The position numbers and the translations under genes were made by a program. From Mesorhabditis belari (Eukaryota > Nematoda > Chromadorea > Rhabditida > Rhabditidae), in NCBI GenBank assembly GCA_958450365.1, contig CAUEEP010000742.1, positions 1,380,001 through 1,444,000 on the forward strand: a DNA stretch of 64,000 nucleotides, written 5' to 3'. Each line of letters opens with the position of its first letter. Within the stretch, counting starts at the first letter, position 1. The notes beneath the pieces are model-generated. The model was not told the origin of the DNA. It made no database searches and worked only from the letters and a program-made list of their open reading frames with translations. Positions 35,940 through 48,200 of the stretch are shown here, in pieces.

Positions 35940-37089
35940 TTCACATACTCAAGCTGAGAATTTGGGCAAATAAAGCGGGATTGGCTTGGAGCCGCGTGTT
36001 CGATCTCAGGGTTATTCATGGCTCTCGTCACCAAATCCTCGTATCTCTAAATAAGAAATAAGAAAGGATTTAATTATGACAGAAAATCTGTCTTCATAAA
36101 CTTTTCTAGATAATAGGTTTGCATACTATTTAGAAGTTTTAGTACCAAAGCGCTTGCTTGCTGGCTTGCTGATTGATTGATCCGTCGCTCGCTCGAGAAT
36201 CGATGCTCAGATCCGCTCGAGAATCGATGCGTTTGATCTAACAAGAACATCTTAAGCATCAAAGACAAAATTTACTTCATCACTTGTTCCATAAAAAGTT
36301 ATCGATTGGGCATCGTGTGTCGAATAAGTTCCGCTTGCAATTGACAAGCTGACAAGCTAAACATACCGTGATTAGAATGAGCAACTTTTGAAATAAAATA
36401 GCGTTAAAAACAGGTTTACAACTGAACAACTAAACCCACTTGTTTTCGCCCTCATATTCTTCTGCGAAATGTAGCGGAGCGATGACTGCTTGAGGAAGGG
36501 GCTTTTATGGAGAATTCATGTAGAATTTCGGGTCGATGATGATCCATTACAATTTTACCTTCTAGACAAACGATTAAGAAGTGAACCCATCACTTCATGA
36601 CAAACCGTAGAATTGAATAAAATGAGCACTTAAATGAAAAAACTACCTTTGGTTTGATACTTCCGACAAGCTTCCTTTTTTTGAATAGGAGCCGATTTAG
36701 TCTCTTCGTCAAACGTTTGGCTCCTCTATCTAGAAATAACAAAACATACACGTAAATACTTTGAACAAACCAAATCGACAATCTCTTTTTCGAGCACGAC
36801 ATACACCATCAGCCCATTTCGAATCACTTCGGCTTTCACCTTCGAACGTTTCAGCAACTCAACGTCTAGCTTCTTAAAATAGGATATTAGTTCGTTGATA
36901 ATGTAGATCTAAACAAATTATGCTACTGAAAAGTATGCATTTGAAGTATATAACAAAAGGTAACCTCTCCCAAACGAATAGTCCTTCGATCATAATTATG
37001 AACATTTTCCATCAACTCATTGTGATAGATCGGATAGGGACTTCCGAGCGGTCTTTTGCCATATGGAGTAAACGCAATAGGCAGATTAT
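35940..37089 (-). pseudogene. Unknown repeated gene, block B copy, 5' deleted
   Basis: Exons on the minus strand: 37089-36965 (NLPIAFTPYGKRPLGSPYPI, HNYDRRTIRLGE), 36908-36772 (INELISYFKKLDVELLKRSK, LMVYVVLEKEIVDL), around 36730-36650, 36560-36430 (PLPQAVIAPLHFAEEYEGEN) and 36043-35940 (YEDLVTRAMNNPEI). The last exon has a 2-nt deletion relative to block C (GCTCC against GCTCTCC), shifting the frame, and a TAA interrupts the exon at 36.5 kb in both copies. Exons upstream of 37089 that block C keeps are missing here. No family recognised; the NNPEI...LQANPALFAQIL segment faintly recalls STI1-type helical repeats. Both copies appear dead, broken at different places. Confidence 0.5.
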
Positions 37090-37571
37090 CTAAAAACAGG
37101 ACATTTACAAAAAAGTTGATATTTTTTTGAAAAAGAATTGGTTAAGCGAAGTTTATAACGCACGTACAAAAAGATTCGAAGACAATTGAGTAGAAGGGGA
37201 CCGAGAGAAACGAAATCTAACCATTTTAGAAATTTAAACAAGAAACATGGACAGAACAATATAAAAACTAGGGAACGAACGAGGGGAAAGGAGTACTCTA
37301 AAAACGCGCTATAAGAACACAATAAATTTTACAAAGGGAGAAGAAGCTTAGCGGAACCTGGCATAAGAGCCGGACAGCATTCACCATCCCCTCATGGGAA
37401 TAAAGAAAAAACTAAAAAGAATGGCAAAAGAGAATTTTGTGCGCGGTACGGTATCCACACTTTAGAAAGCGCGCCGCACCGCTTTTGCGCCAGTCCCTTT
37501 AAACGGCACGTAAATAAGATCCTAACTGCTATTCACAAAGAACTTTTCTTTTACCGTTTTCTAAATTAGCG

Positions 37572-37859
37572 TCAAGGCTGTTTTTTTGTTTTCGAAACAA
37601 AATGCTTTTCAGCATCTTCCAACTTTTGGCTGTTCTTATCATCCGGTATTCCACGGCGCAAAAACGGCGAAAGTGAAAGACCCGTAGGTGAAAGACTTTT
37701 TTTATCAAATCGATTGTTTAGCATCACCCATTGCAACTCAAAGAATCCGGTGATCAGCCAAAAGAACGGAACAACACCACCATGCATCACATAGAGTGCG
37801 AAAGCCACCCCTCCCCCGGCGGGTGGGGCCGGGTATTTTTTTTGCAGAAACCTTGGCAT
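37572..37859 (-). CDS. Small membrane protein, 95 aa
   Basis: An unspliced frame starts MPRFLQKKYPAPPAGGGVAF and has a hydrophobic stretch YVMHGGVVPFFWLITGFFEL at about residues 23-43, then a polar tail ending KTKKQP. It resembles a small single-pass inner-membrane or ER protein; no family is assigned. The inverted copy at 50624-50890 keeps the frame from PAPPAGGG onward with a few changes but lacks this start, because the duplication edge falls inside the first codons. That makes this copy the likely source. Confidence 0.5.
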   Translation of the reverse strand: MPRFLQKKYPAPPAGGGVAFALYVMHGGVVPFFWLITGFFELQWVMLNNRFDKKSLSPTGLSLSPFLRRGIPDDKNSQKLEDAEKHFVSKTKKQP

Positions 37860-38089
37860 CTTAATTAGTTAGGCCCAGGGGGTGGGGTTTGACCTTTCTT
37901 GGAGAACTCACGCTTTCCCGTTGTGATATTCGTGATCAGCACACAAAAGTACCTAGGAAAACGAATTTTCAGGTCCGAATTTAATACCCAAGTCTAGATA
38001 CTGAAACCATACGGAATATGGAATCTTTTATTAAAGCTGGAAAATCTTATTTACATAGAGATTTGTTGTTATTGAATTTCTACGAGATT

Positions 38090-38297
38090 TCACCGTATTT
38101 CATGTTCGCATTCACCCACTTTTTCACGAACAATTCCATATCTAACCCGGTTTGCCATCAATTCTTCAACAGCTTGATTTGTGAGATTGAAAAAGTGCAC
38201 TGTTTTGAAAAGATTTGCATACTCGTCGTTCAGAGATTTCCATTTTTGGTAATCGGTGATATTTGGAGTCAAAAGTTCATAGCTGATAGTGGGAAGG
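38090..38297 (-). CDS. Last exon of an unknown gene
   Basis: A TTTTTTCAG acceptor at 38298 opens a 69-codon frame with LPTISYELLTPNITDYQKWK and ends GECEHEIR before TGA at 38090. Composition is typical of coding sequence. No upstream exon was found on the same strand before the CGPRC gene; it could be an alternative 3' end of that gene or a remnant. Confidence 0.45.
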
Positions 38298-38550
38298 CTG
38301 AAAAAAATTTAGTAAAAGTAACATGTTAGATGGAGCGACGACGGTTTAATTTCTGTTTACTTGAAAGGTTTTGTAAGCAAATTGTAAACAAAAGGGTCGC
38401 CTTTCCAAAAATGAATTTTTTTAACAAAACATGGCCAATTTTTTGTGGAGTGTTCAAGTCATTTTTCTTTCAGCATAAACTTGATTGTAGTTGTTTGGTA
38501 GATAATTTTGTTCAAAACCTTTATCAAAAAACCAGTCATCGAATTTGTTT

Positions 38551-39345
38551 TCAGTTGCATTTCGGCGGTCCACAAGCCTTGACTTTGGGAAGAGAGAGCT
38601 TCTCGATGCAACGCGGCCCACATTTGCCGACGAGTCCCTTCTCTTCCATACAACGAGGACCACAGGCCTGAACGTCGACAACAGCCGCTGCTTCTTTCAT
38701 TTTCTTCTCGATACAGCGAGGCCCACATTTCTCTACAATTGGCTCCACTTTCTTTTCTTCAACACATCGTGGGCAGACTTTCCCGACTTCTTCGACGTTC
38801 ACCTAAGCTCATGCATCATTTGAAATTAAAAAAAAATAGTTAATTGTCTAAACCTAAGAAGTTGATGGGTACTTGTATTAAAGAGTAGAATACGGAGGAA
38901 ATTGACGGAAATTTGTAAACTATTTAACGGCAATCTGACATAAGAGATTGTATCTACTATGTTTTTTAACCAATGAATCAGTTCAACCAGATTTATTTCA
39001 AAATCTAAAGATCAAAAAGTCCAATTCCGTTTACTGGAATGGTATTGGACTTTTGCTGGGACCGGATCCGGTTTTTGGAATCTTGCAAAAGTATTATGTG
39101 ATGAAAAGGAAAAAACATGGATTCTACTTTTGCAGTTCAAGTTTGGGTTCAACTTGAGATCACTTTTGTACCTAGTAAAAGCAAGTTTTTCTGATAAAAT
39201 AACAATTTATCAGAAAAAAATAAGATTAAAGAATACTCATTGTATAGATATTTCGTGAACTCACCAATTTCTCATTCTTGACTCCATCAATCGATGCTCC
39301 GAAAGCTACAACCACGACAGCCAAAAGGCAAATGACGGTTCTCAT
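38551..39345 (-). CDS. Secreted CGPRC-repeat protein, 110 aa
   Basis: Exons 39345-39265 and 38802-38551 join in phase 0 (TTG|GTGAGT, GCTTAG acceptor). Residues 1-17 (MRTVICLLAVVVVAFGA) are a clean signal peptide. The mature part carries repeated Cys units: CPRCVEEK, then CGPRCIEKK, CGPRCMEEK and CGPRCIEK, closing with CGPPKC. Each unit has two Cys three residues apart followed by an acidic/basic helix-like spacer, suggesting metal binding or regular disulfides. Length and layout resemble nematode secreted Cys-rich peptides, but I do not recognise the family. A TATAAATAGG box lies about 85 bp upstream of the start. Confidence 0.82.
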
Positions 39346-39426
39346 TGCTGGAAAGAAGATTAATAAAAAAGATAAACTACTAAAAGTATTCGAAAAGTTT
39401 TTGATATTCAGTACTGCAAATTGAAC

Positions 39427-39438
39427 CTATTTATATGC
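39427..39438 (-). promoter_or_regulatory. TATA box of the CGPRC gene
   Basis: Minus strand ATATAAATAGG, about 85 bp upstream of the ATG at 39345. This is a strong TATA match at a plausible distance and suggests high, regulated expression. Confidence 0.6.
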
Positions 39439-39439
39439 T

Positions 39440-42255
39440 TTTTGAAAGCCAGCAGATGATGAAAAGTGAGCATGATTGGGGCGATCAAGCAAAAGTCAGA
39501 CCACCCTAGACTAATAGTTTATTTCGTTTGGGGATTCCCCTTCACAAATCCGACAGTTGATCAAGAAAATGGTGACATTTTCGTATTTCATTGAGCAGAC
39601 AACTCGTCATTACGATGATTTATTTCTCGAGAAAATGAGGGGAACACATTAAACGACGGGAAGTGACGGGAAATTGAAAAGAGATAGGGAAGAGTTATCA
39701 AGATTAGACTGCAGACAGTCTCTTTCAAATTCTGATAGCCTTTGAACTTTTTCGAAAAAGTTAAAGGAATAGGCTTTTCAGGCTTCTAGGCTTTCAGTGT
39801 TTAATCTTTTACAATGGATTGCTTTCCGTGTGCCTCAAATGTTATTTAAATCTTAAAACGCTTTATTAAGTTATGATAATTTGAATATCGTAGAGATTCA
39901 TACAAAAAACTACCGTCAAGGCTGTTTACAAAGGAGTCAAACGCTATACATAATGAGCGAATGTTGAAGAATGCGAGAAAATGCGGACTTTTAGAGATCA
40001 ATGAGGGAGAAACTAGGACACGCTTTATCGTCTTTTATAAAAGTAAAAAGTTTCCCTAAACAAACACAGCATTTTTCTTTTCCTCATCGGCGGATGAAAT
40101 TGTTTTGGATTTGCCTTTAAAGAGACATTAGCCACACTCAAGCCTTTTTTGTAAGAATCTTGAAATTTGGTTTACTTTTGAACGAGGAATCTACTAATCT
40201 ATCAATGTTTTACAAGGGCTTTTTCGTGAGTTTAAAAGCTGATTTACTGACGTCGTTTGTTTAGAACCGATATTTAAATGTGCATACATTCCCAACTTCA
40301 CCTCTGATATTCAAAAGCACGTGAACTTTTTGCTTTCTACTTTTGCACTTTGAAAATAAAACCAAAAATCAACTTATTTTTGCAATCTTTTCGTTTATCT
40401 GCTGAAAGAAGTCTTTGTAGAGGGGTGAATTGAAAGGAAAAGAGGAAATGAAAAGAATGGAATTGTGATCGCGGAACCGATCAACAACGTTGACATTATT
40501 GATCCGACCCAGGTCATCAGTGAAAATACGGCACAAAATATTACCTTCTCTCGTTGGAGAATCAACAGCTTAAATGCGGCCATATGTCAAGATGAACTCG
40601 AGTCCAATAGTTTTCTACAGTTCTTACAAGAAGTGAAATAAGAACTCCAATCGATATTTGAAGTATTGAAGTCTTCCAAAATGAAATTTTGTGCGTTTGA
40701 ACTTTTTGATTGAGCCCAGGTTGGAAATGTATTGAGACAATGTGAAGTAACCATTTCTATGCTGAGAATGATGACTTACTAAGGGTGCTTTTGAACCGAG
40801 ACCTAGCACATTTTGTGCAATTTTTTTGCGCTAAATCCGATGGTGGAGTGAAGGATGACGGTTCTAAAGTTTCGAGATATTTTGCTTCAAAGTTTACACT
40901 AAAAACTCGACCGCGCAGCGTCATATGGACTTCGTAGTTAATGCGAGACATGAGCTCGTGGCCTAGTGGAAAGTGCGCCAGGCTCATAAATCCTTGTACC
41001 GTTGTGCCAAAAGCCGTCTGTAAGTTTAAAAGCATCCCTAGTTAGAATAGTACGGCCAGCCAAATGAAATTTTGCGACAAACACCCCGAGTCATGATAGG
41101 TTATGACAGTTCATTAACATCCAAGATATTTAGATTTATTCTGAAAATTATGCAAAATTATACACATGCCGCCGCTTCGTTTTCAAAACCTTTTCCAAAA
41201 ATCGGTTTCTAACGGTGTTTAGCTCAGGAGCGGAGCCACTTTCACGTTTTCCCCTTGATCATTCAAGGATTTTGACCTTTATTGCGATTTTTCACAATTT
41301 TCAAACTCCAAGCTGTTCAACTTGCCTTTTCGGCTAAATTGTTTTTTTCGATTGTTTGTTTTCAGGCGGAATGGTAGAAAAGGAGGTCCGTGGGACACTT
41401 TTTTTTAGCTAGATTCAACCGAAAATTCAGAAAATTTGTAGCCGGGTTTTTTTTTGGGATGAGGCATCCGAAAATGCAAAAAATATGTTTTTGAAGAGAT
41501 TACTCTTTACTCTGTGCTACGTATAGTTACGAATGCCGTTTGAAACATGAACATGACATTACTAATGACAATCTTCACTTTTCACTTTCTGCTTCAATCG
41601 ACAACGAGAAAACTATGCAATTCTCGCCATTCCTACTCTATTGTTCGAGAATCCGGCATACCTATTGACGGCCTTAGGGGTTACTGTAGCTCAAAGCCAC
41701 GGCCAGATTCAAATTCCCACCCCTCAAAACCCCTCGAGTACAAATTTTTTGCTTTACAACTAGCCTAGATCGCCGTTGTCCGGCAGCCTGTTAAGCCAAA
41801 AAGCTTCTGCAAATGTATTAAAAAAGAAACTTTTTATCAAACGAAAGTTTAGTGAACTTTCTGATTTGAGAAAATGATGAGAAAACCAAATATATTTTCT
41901 CAATGATCAAAAGCATGATATCTTGTTACATATAAAAGTAAGTGTTACACATGAATGAACTTAGATTGTGATATTCAAATCTAAAACAAGATGAATTTTC
42001 TCCTTCATTGAGCGCTTTCGAGATCGTCTCGTCTAGTGAAGATTAGAAACTCAAAGAAGATTAGAAACGCTTCAACGTACTATAAAAGCAATCTAGAACA
42101 GACTCAAAGTTCAGTTACACTATTTTTTCAATCATTGACTGCCTTTTACTTATTCAGAACATAAAGACATGTTTTTGGAAAGCTTCAACTGTTTTCAATT
42201 GATGTTTCAACTGATTTCTCAATGCTAAACCTTGTTTTACTTTTTTAGAGCTGAA
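39440..42255. other. Gene-poor stretch
   Basis: No confident gene. On the minus strand 40583-40395 a membrane-like frame (VIFCAVFSLMTWVGSIMSTL) could be a receptor exon, but it lacks partners. At about 40950-40995 (+) a tRNA(Met)-like piece, TGGCCTAGTGG followed by CCAGGCTCATAA, looks like a truncated tRNA-derived repeat. TATAAAAG at about 42080 lies 175 bp before the next gene. The stretch 41640-41800 is GC-richer and unexplained. Confidence 0.45.
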
Positions 42256-45200
42256 ATGATCTCGCACCTATCAGAGATTCACCTCGTTGAATGGGCTTTG
42301 GCAATCACGCTGAATGCTGTCGTCCTCTTTGTGATTAGCCATTATTCTCCAAAGACAATGGGCAAATATCCTTGGCTCTTGGCAGCCTATTCAATATTCA
42401 ACGTCTCCTACACGACTCTTGATGTCATCGTGGCACCGGTCAGGAAATTTCAATCTAACCCACGTTCAAGTAATACACAAGTAATACCGATCGGCTCTTC
42501 TTTTTCAATTCTTCAACCGGCCCGGCTTGGTCCTGAACAAAATGAGCCCCAAAGAATAAAAATGTATTCGGTTAATGCCTATGAAATGGCTAAATTTCTC
42601 CAGATTTCTCCAATTAATCACCAGATTCAAAAAAAAGTTCTTTTATGATTTGTTGCTAGTGAAAAGTTATGCAATAATCAGCTTTTCGACCAAAGATCCC
42701 AGCTGTGGAAAAAACTATTTCAAGCAATCAATGATTTTCATCGACGTTCTCGATAAAAGCTAATTCTTTAAGTGAGCCCAGGCTTTGTCGCTTTAAATTA
42801 TTTTCAAAAAGCAAAAACATTGCTAAAATTTGTTGAAATCTTTGAATAGAAGCATGTTGATTAAAAAACTATTGAGCTAATAGAACTTTGGCTGAAAAGA
42901 ACATCAAAGTTGAGTTGACTCCAATGATCGAGAAGTTTCTCCATCATTTCATGTCAAATCAAAAAGTTGCCCCACTGTTATTAGCTTATGATTCTAACTT
43001 TTCATTCTAGCCAAACAGAAATTTGATAGCTGCTCTTGTGAAGAAATTTCCACGGATTAGCCATTTCATATGTATTCACCCAATAGATGTATTGAGAAGA
43101 ATAATCTGGACAAAGTAAGTAAGTGTTTTTTTTCTTAAAAGATAAAAGGGACCCTCAACTTTGAGTTCATTTGGACAAACTCCACTTTGGGTTTTTCACA
43201 AGCATGTGCCTCGGATGACTCGGCTCAGCCCGGGTTTTTTTCCTCCGGCCAGTGCTCCTGTACATGCTTGCTCACGTTAGAGCCAAAAGGGTAAGCATAT
43301 ACAGGGTGGTCCACAAAAAGTGGCTCACTTGGCGCCTCTGATTTTTTTGCGCTAAGTTTTGATGGCACATCATGGTGTCAGAATTGGTTTTGCCTCAGGG
43401 GCCACGCATTGGCACAAAGTTGATTTTTTTGAAAATTTCATGTATATGTGTCGTAGCCGCTTACGAAATTTAGCCGCTAACGAATGAGGGTATTTCCGGG
43501 CATCCAATCAAAAAGTCAACGACATAAAAAATGTTCATAATACATATATTTCATAATAAATTTTTGAAATTAGCTCGTTTGGTTCAGTAGAAAATTTTTT
43601 TTGAGCCCCCAAAGTTTAGGTTCAAAAATGCCCTAAAATGGCTATAAAAATTTTCTACTCAGCCAAAAAACTTGCCTAATAGCTCATTTTGTAGCCAATT
43701 TGATGTAGTTTCTTAAAGTAAAGCTACATTGAACATTTGTTTTTCAAAGCTAGGAGAAAGAGGGCGAGGAACGACTTCAGTTGAACTCGGTCGCTGTTTT
43801 CACATTTGAGAATTGCCCTGAATTTGTTCCTCGCCCTCTTTCTCCTACTTTCAACGAAAAATTGTTTTAGATGGCTTTACTTTAAGAAACTACATCAAAT
43901 TGGCTACAAAATGAGCTATTAGGCAAGTTTTTTGGCTGAGTAGAAAATTTTTTATAGCCATTTTAGGGCATTTTTGGACCTAAACTTTGGAGGCTCAAAA
44001 AAAATTTTCTACTGAACCAAATGAGCTAATTTCAAAAATTTATTATAAAATATATGTATTATGAACATTTTTTATGTCGTTGACTTTTTGATTGGATGCC
44101 CGGAAATACCCTCATTCGTTAGCGGCTAAATTTCGTAAGCGGCTACGACATATGTATGGGGACATGTATTGAATAGAGATCAAAATCCATGTATACGTGG
44201 AATTGAACTTTGGATTTTCTCTATTTCATCATAAATCTATTTATTTTTTGTTTTCTTTACTTTGTTTTAGTCTATTTAATGCTTTCATTATATTTTCAAA
44301 GGGCATTGTTGGATAGCCCATTTCAGAACTCTCGAACATAGTTGGGTTTTTGAGGGCGAAAACCCATCTATAGGGCTTTTTCTAGCGTCAGAAAGAAAGT
44401 GATCTTTTTGCTAGCATCTTATTTGTACTAGCTACACATTATACTCGAATCCCAGCCATATCCGTGAATGTTGAGTTTAGGTGGATTTTTCAAATTTTGA
44501 TTCTGATAAATTTTTGCTCAAAATTTGACCCTGAGTCTAAGCCCCCTAAGTCGCTCGATCAAAATGAAGCTCGCGGCTCAATTTTTAGTTGAGAAAACTA
44601 GTTTTTAGCTTATGAAATATTAATATTCAGACTCAGCGAATAAAAACCCTAAAAAAATAGATCTAGAAGATTTTTTGGGCAAAAATTGGTCTGGGGTGTA
44701 AACTATACTTTAACCACCAAAAGCTACCATGCTCAGGTCTTTGTTTTTCGTCATAGTGAGGCTTAGCGGATTTTTTCTCTAGACCTGCTACATTTTTGGG
44801 CGAATCTACACGATAACCTCGTGGACGATGGTGTTGAGTGACGAGCAAGTGACCAACTGGATGCTCATTCTCTATTGTAACGGCTTCTCGCAATTGCTTT
44901 TCTTTCTCAGCTCCCAGTTCTTCTATCGCTACGTCGTCGTTTGCCGGTTTGGAAACATTCAACCATTTTTCCTTTTCTAAAAAGATGTTCAGCCAAAAGT
45001 CTTTTCCAAAAAGGCTAAAACCATGGCTAACCTAAGCCCTAAGCCTAAGCCTGGTCTGAAATTTTGGCCAGGTCAAAAATCGGTTTTTGCCTGATCTGAA
45101 ATTTTTGGTTTTGAAACACCGCTTAACCAATTAGAGAACTCTTTTGTATTCATTTTAGCTGCTTTTAAGTTAAATTGTCGCTAATTCTTGCCTCTAATCT

Positions 45201-48200
45201 TTTTTCTGGCATTCATTTTCGAGTATAAAACTCTAGTTTGTTTAGTGTAAATAAAAGCAAAAGTCTTTATGTTAATAAAAAGTGGGTTTTTTATATTTCC
45301 TTGCTTCCAGATCATCTTGGTTGTCAAAGCTTGAACCCGTTCCGACAACTCTGGCTGCCATTTTGCTGTACTTTCTTGTGTGGTTGGTTTTTCGTCGTTA
45401 CCAAGGTTCAGAAAATGGAACTTTGGAATGCCGAAATATAATTTTTGTAGCTAAATATCTTGATATTTGTTAAGAGATTTTAAAAATGCGACAAAAACAT
45501 ATTTTTCTTTCAGAAATTTTTTTTTAGCTGCACATCTTTTAATCTCTAAAAACAATATTTTAAATTTCTAAACCAAAATTTGTGAAATGAAAATTCTGAA
45601 CTTTCGTAATGCCTTTCGTATTTCTCCTATTAGTGGTGTGTGGACGGTGGACACCTATGTGGCTCTGAATCGAGACGAGGAGATTTTCGCCCAAATTGAG
45701 GATCAGTACAGGTCGACATTAGAGAGTTAGGATTGGTCCTGGACCAAAATTTTTGCTAAGCCACAAGCAAGCCAAAGCCAAATTGCCCGCTGGCTTGGTT
45801 TTAGCTTTTGGCTTTTGGACCCGTGAATGAATCAAACCTATATACATGTGTAACGTGGAGTTTCTTCTATAGCTTCCTTGTATTAGGTTGTTCGGATATA
45901 AACAAGCGTTACTAAACTTATTTTTGTGAGGGAAGCTTTTATAACATGTCTTTCTGTATTTAAAAAGTACGTTATTTTGTGCATATTTGGAATCTCTTTA
46001 ACGGATAATTTCTTATTTTTTAAGATCTTTTTTCTTGCTTTAGATGACCGACTTGAAACATCAAGTTCGCGTCTGCGTACTTTACGACTTCAAATTGAGC
46101 AAAACAGCCGCGGAATCCCATAGAGATTTGGTCAAAGCATTTGGGAATGATGTATTGTCCGAAAGCCGATGCCGAGCCTGGTTCCGAATGGTGATGAAAG
46201 TCTCGAGGATGATGAACACTCTCGTCGACCTCAAGGGGTAGACAACGATATTTTAAGGGCTGCAATCGAACCGGATCCTTGTCAAACGACGCCTGAACTT
46301 GCTCAACAGTTTCTATGTCCAAATTATACCATTGATGAGCATCACCAGGCCATTGGAAAGACGATCAGATGCAGGAAATGGCTTCCTCACGAATTAAGCA
46401 GTGCAAAAAAGGCTTCACGGGTCGCTATTGTCGGAATCCTCATCCGCCACGCTAAATATCATGGCTTTTTTGATTCTCTCGTTACTGGAGATGAGAAGTG
46501 GATCCATTTCGATAATACTTCGCGAAAACGGAAATGACTAGGACCAGGAGAACGGCCAAATCCGAACCGGACATTCATGGGAAAAAGATCATGCTCTCGG
46601 TATGGTGGAATAACAAGGTCCTTGTGTATTTCGAGCTTCTACAAACCGGCCAAACAGTCACATCCGACCTCTACAAACAGCAACTTGATCGGGTCAATGA
46701 AGTTCTCATTCGTCAAGGAGTAGACACATCAAAGATAAAGTTCATCCATTACAACGCTAGACCTCACGTTGCAAAAATGGCTCAGCAAAAACTAGAGAAT
46801 CTAGGATGGGAGGTTTTACCACATCCGCCGTATGCTCCCGATTTGGCTCCCTCAGATTACCATTGATTCCGGTCGATTCAAAACTTTTTGGCCAATGAGA
46901 AATTCAAAAACCGTGAAGATGTCCAAAATTGGGTCGCCAAGTTTTTCGAGTCACGGCTGGCTGAGTTTTTTAAGAGCGGCATCAATTCTTTGCGCAAAAG
47001 ATGGCAAGAAGTAATCAATAATAATGGTGGATAGACTTTGGATTAAACTGTGTTGTTTCTGTTTTTAACCCATTCGAAACCGCAGCGTTTTTTCTTTTTT
47101 TTCGTCTACGGACCAAGCCCTTTTTTGACATTTTTGACTCCGAAGCAGTTTATTTATGGTTGCAAAGATGTAAGAGAGTCTCCTACACAATTTATTTTTG
47201 ATGAAGAACGATTTGGATTTGACTTCAGTACTTTTCAAGATCCTATCGATTAGTATTCTTATTTTATCGACGACAAATTAATCAATATGTTAGTAGGCGA
47301 ATCTAATAAAAATGGAAAAAGGAAAACAAACCGGCAGGATTTCGATGCAAAATCTTTCAAGCTCTTCCTGGCTTCAAATGGAAATCGTCAAATTACCGAG
47401 GATTCGTGACTACTGGAGTAGCAGGCCTGTATTAGGAGGATTTTCCCACATGTCCCACATTATGTCAAGAGCAAAATTTGAATCTATTCTTCGCAGCCTG
47501 CGTTTTTGTGATAATGAACTGGATCCTGCAGGAGATCGGCTTTATAAGTTTAGAGCTATTATGGAACATTTCAATGCAAAACCAGAGACTGCATTGATTC
47601 CGGGTAAATATGAAACATCTTTTTTGCCCACGTAATTTGTAGATCTGCTACAATTGGAATATACATGTAATGCTGAAAAACAGCAAAAAAAAAAAGCAAT
47701 TAATTGAATGAAAATAGCTCAATTAGCGCTGCAGCGAATAATCGCTGCAGCGGTCCGTTCCTGAGTTTTTGCTGAAGCGATTATTCGCTGCAGAAGTTTC
47801 GAATGGGTTAAGGTAAATTTTATCGACTACTAAAACGCTCGTTTATATCCGAACAACCGAATAGATAGAATATCACACAAAATAACTAATGGAAGGGGAA
47901 AAGCAGTCGTTTGCCCTTTTGGGAAGCCGGAAAATTTGCCTTAGTCTTTGGCTTTTCTCTCGGCTTTAGGTTTCTTTTGGCTTTTTGGCTTAGCCTGAAA
48001 TTTTTAGAGCAGCCAAAAGCCAAGCCAACCGTTGGCTTAGACTTGGCTTTTTAGAACAACCCTGCTTGTCATGCTGTGCTATTCTTTGTTATTTTAATAG
48101 TTTTAAATGGATTTTAGAGCCGTCACTGGAAGAAACATTAACGGAAGCGGCTCGATCGTTCAGGCTTTTGAGGTCAGAGTTTTTTGGAAGAATCCGATAG

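Larger units (their letters stand above)
33971..37838 (-). repeat. Duplicated block B
   Basis: About 3.9 kb repeated in inverted orientation at 50624-55760 (block C); its first 1.5 kb also matches block A. Block C has about 1.5 kb (51345-52830) that B lacks, including 5' exons of the embedded gene. B and C face each other about 12.8 kb apart, so the window carries a large inverted duplication. Confidence 0.93.
45883..47861 (+). mobile_element. Mariner element carrying a nested piggyBac
   Basis: Terminal repeats TTAGGTTGTTCGGATATAAA and the complement of TTCGGTTGTTCGGATATAAA, flanked by TA (45881-45882, 47862-47863). Total 1979 bp; without the piggyBac and one TTAA it is 1236 bp, the usual size of a mariner. 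It sits in an intron of the STR receptor. Confidence 0.95.

Noticed and set aside
40950..40995. tRNA(Met)-like sequence
   Set aside because: Has an A-box and CAT anticodon-like stem but no B-box or closing acceptor stem; treated as a tRNA-derived fragment only.
44663..44962. 100-codon minus-strand frame
   Set aside because: Antisense to the TM3 exon of the STR receptor, which has splice sites and clear family motifs.
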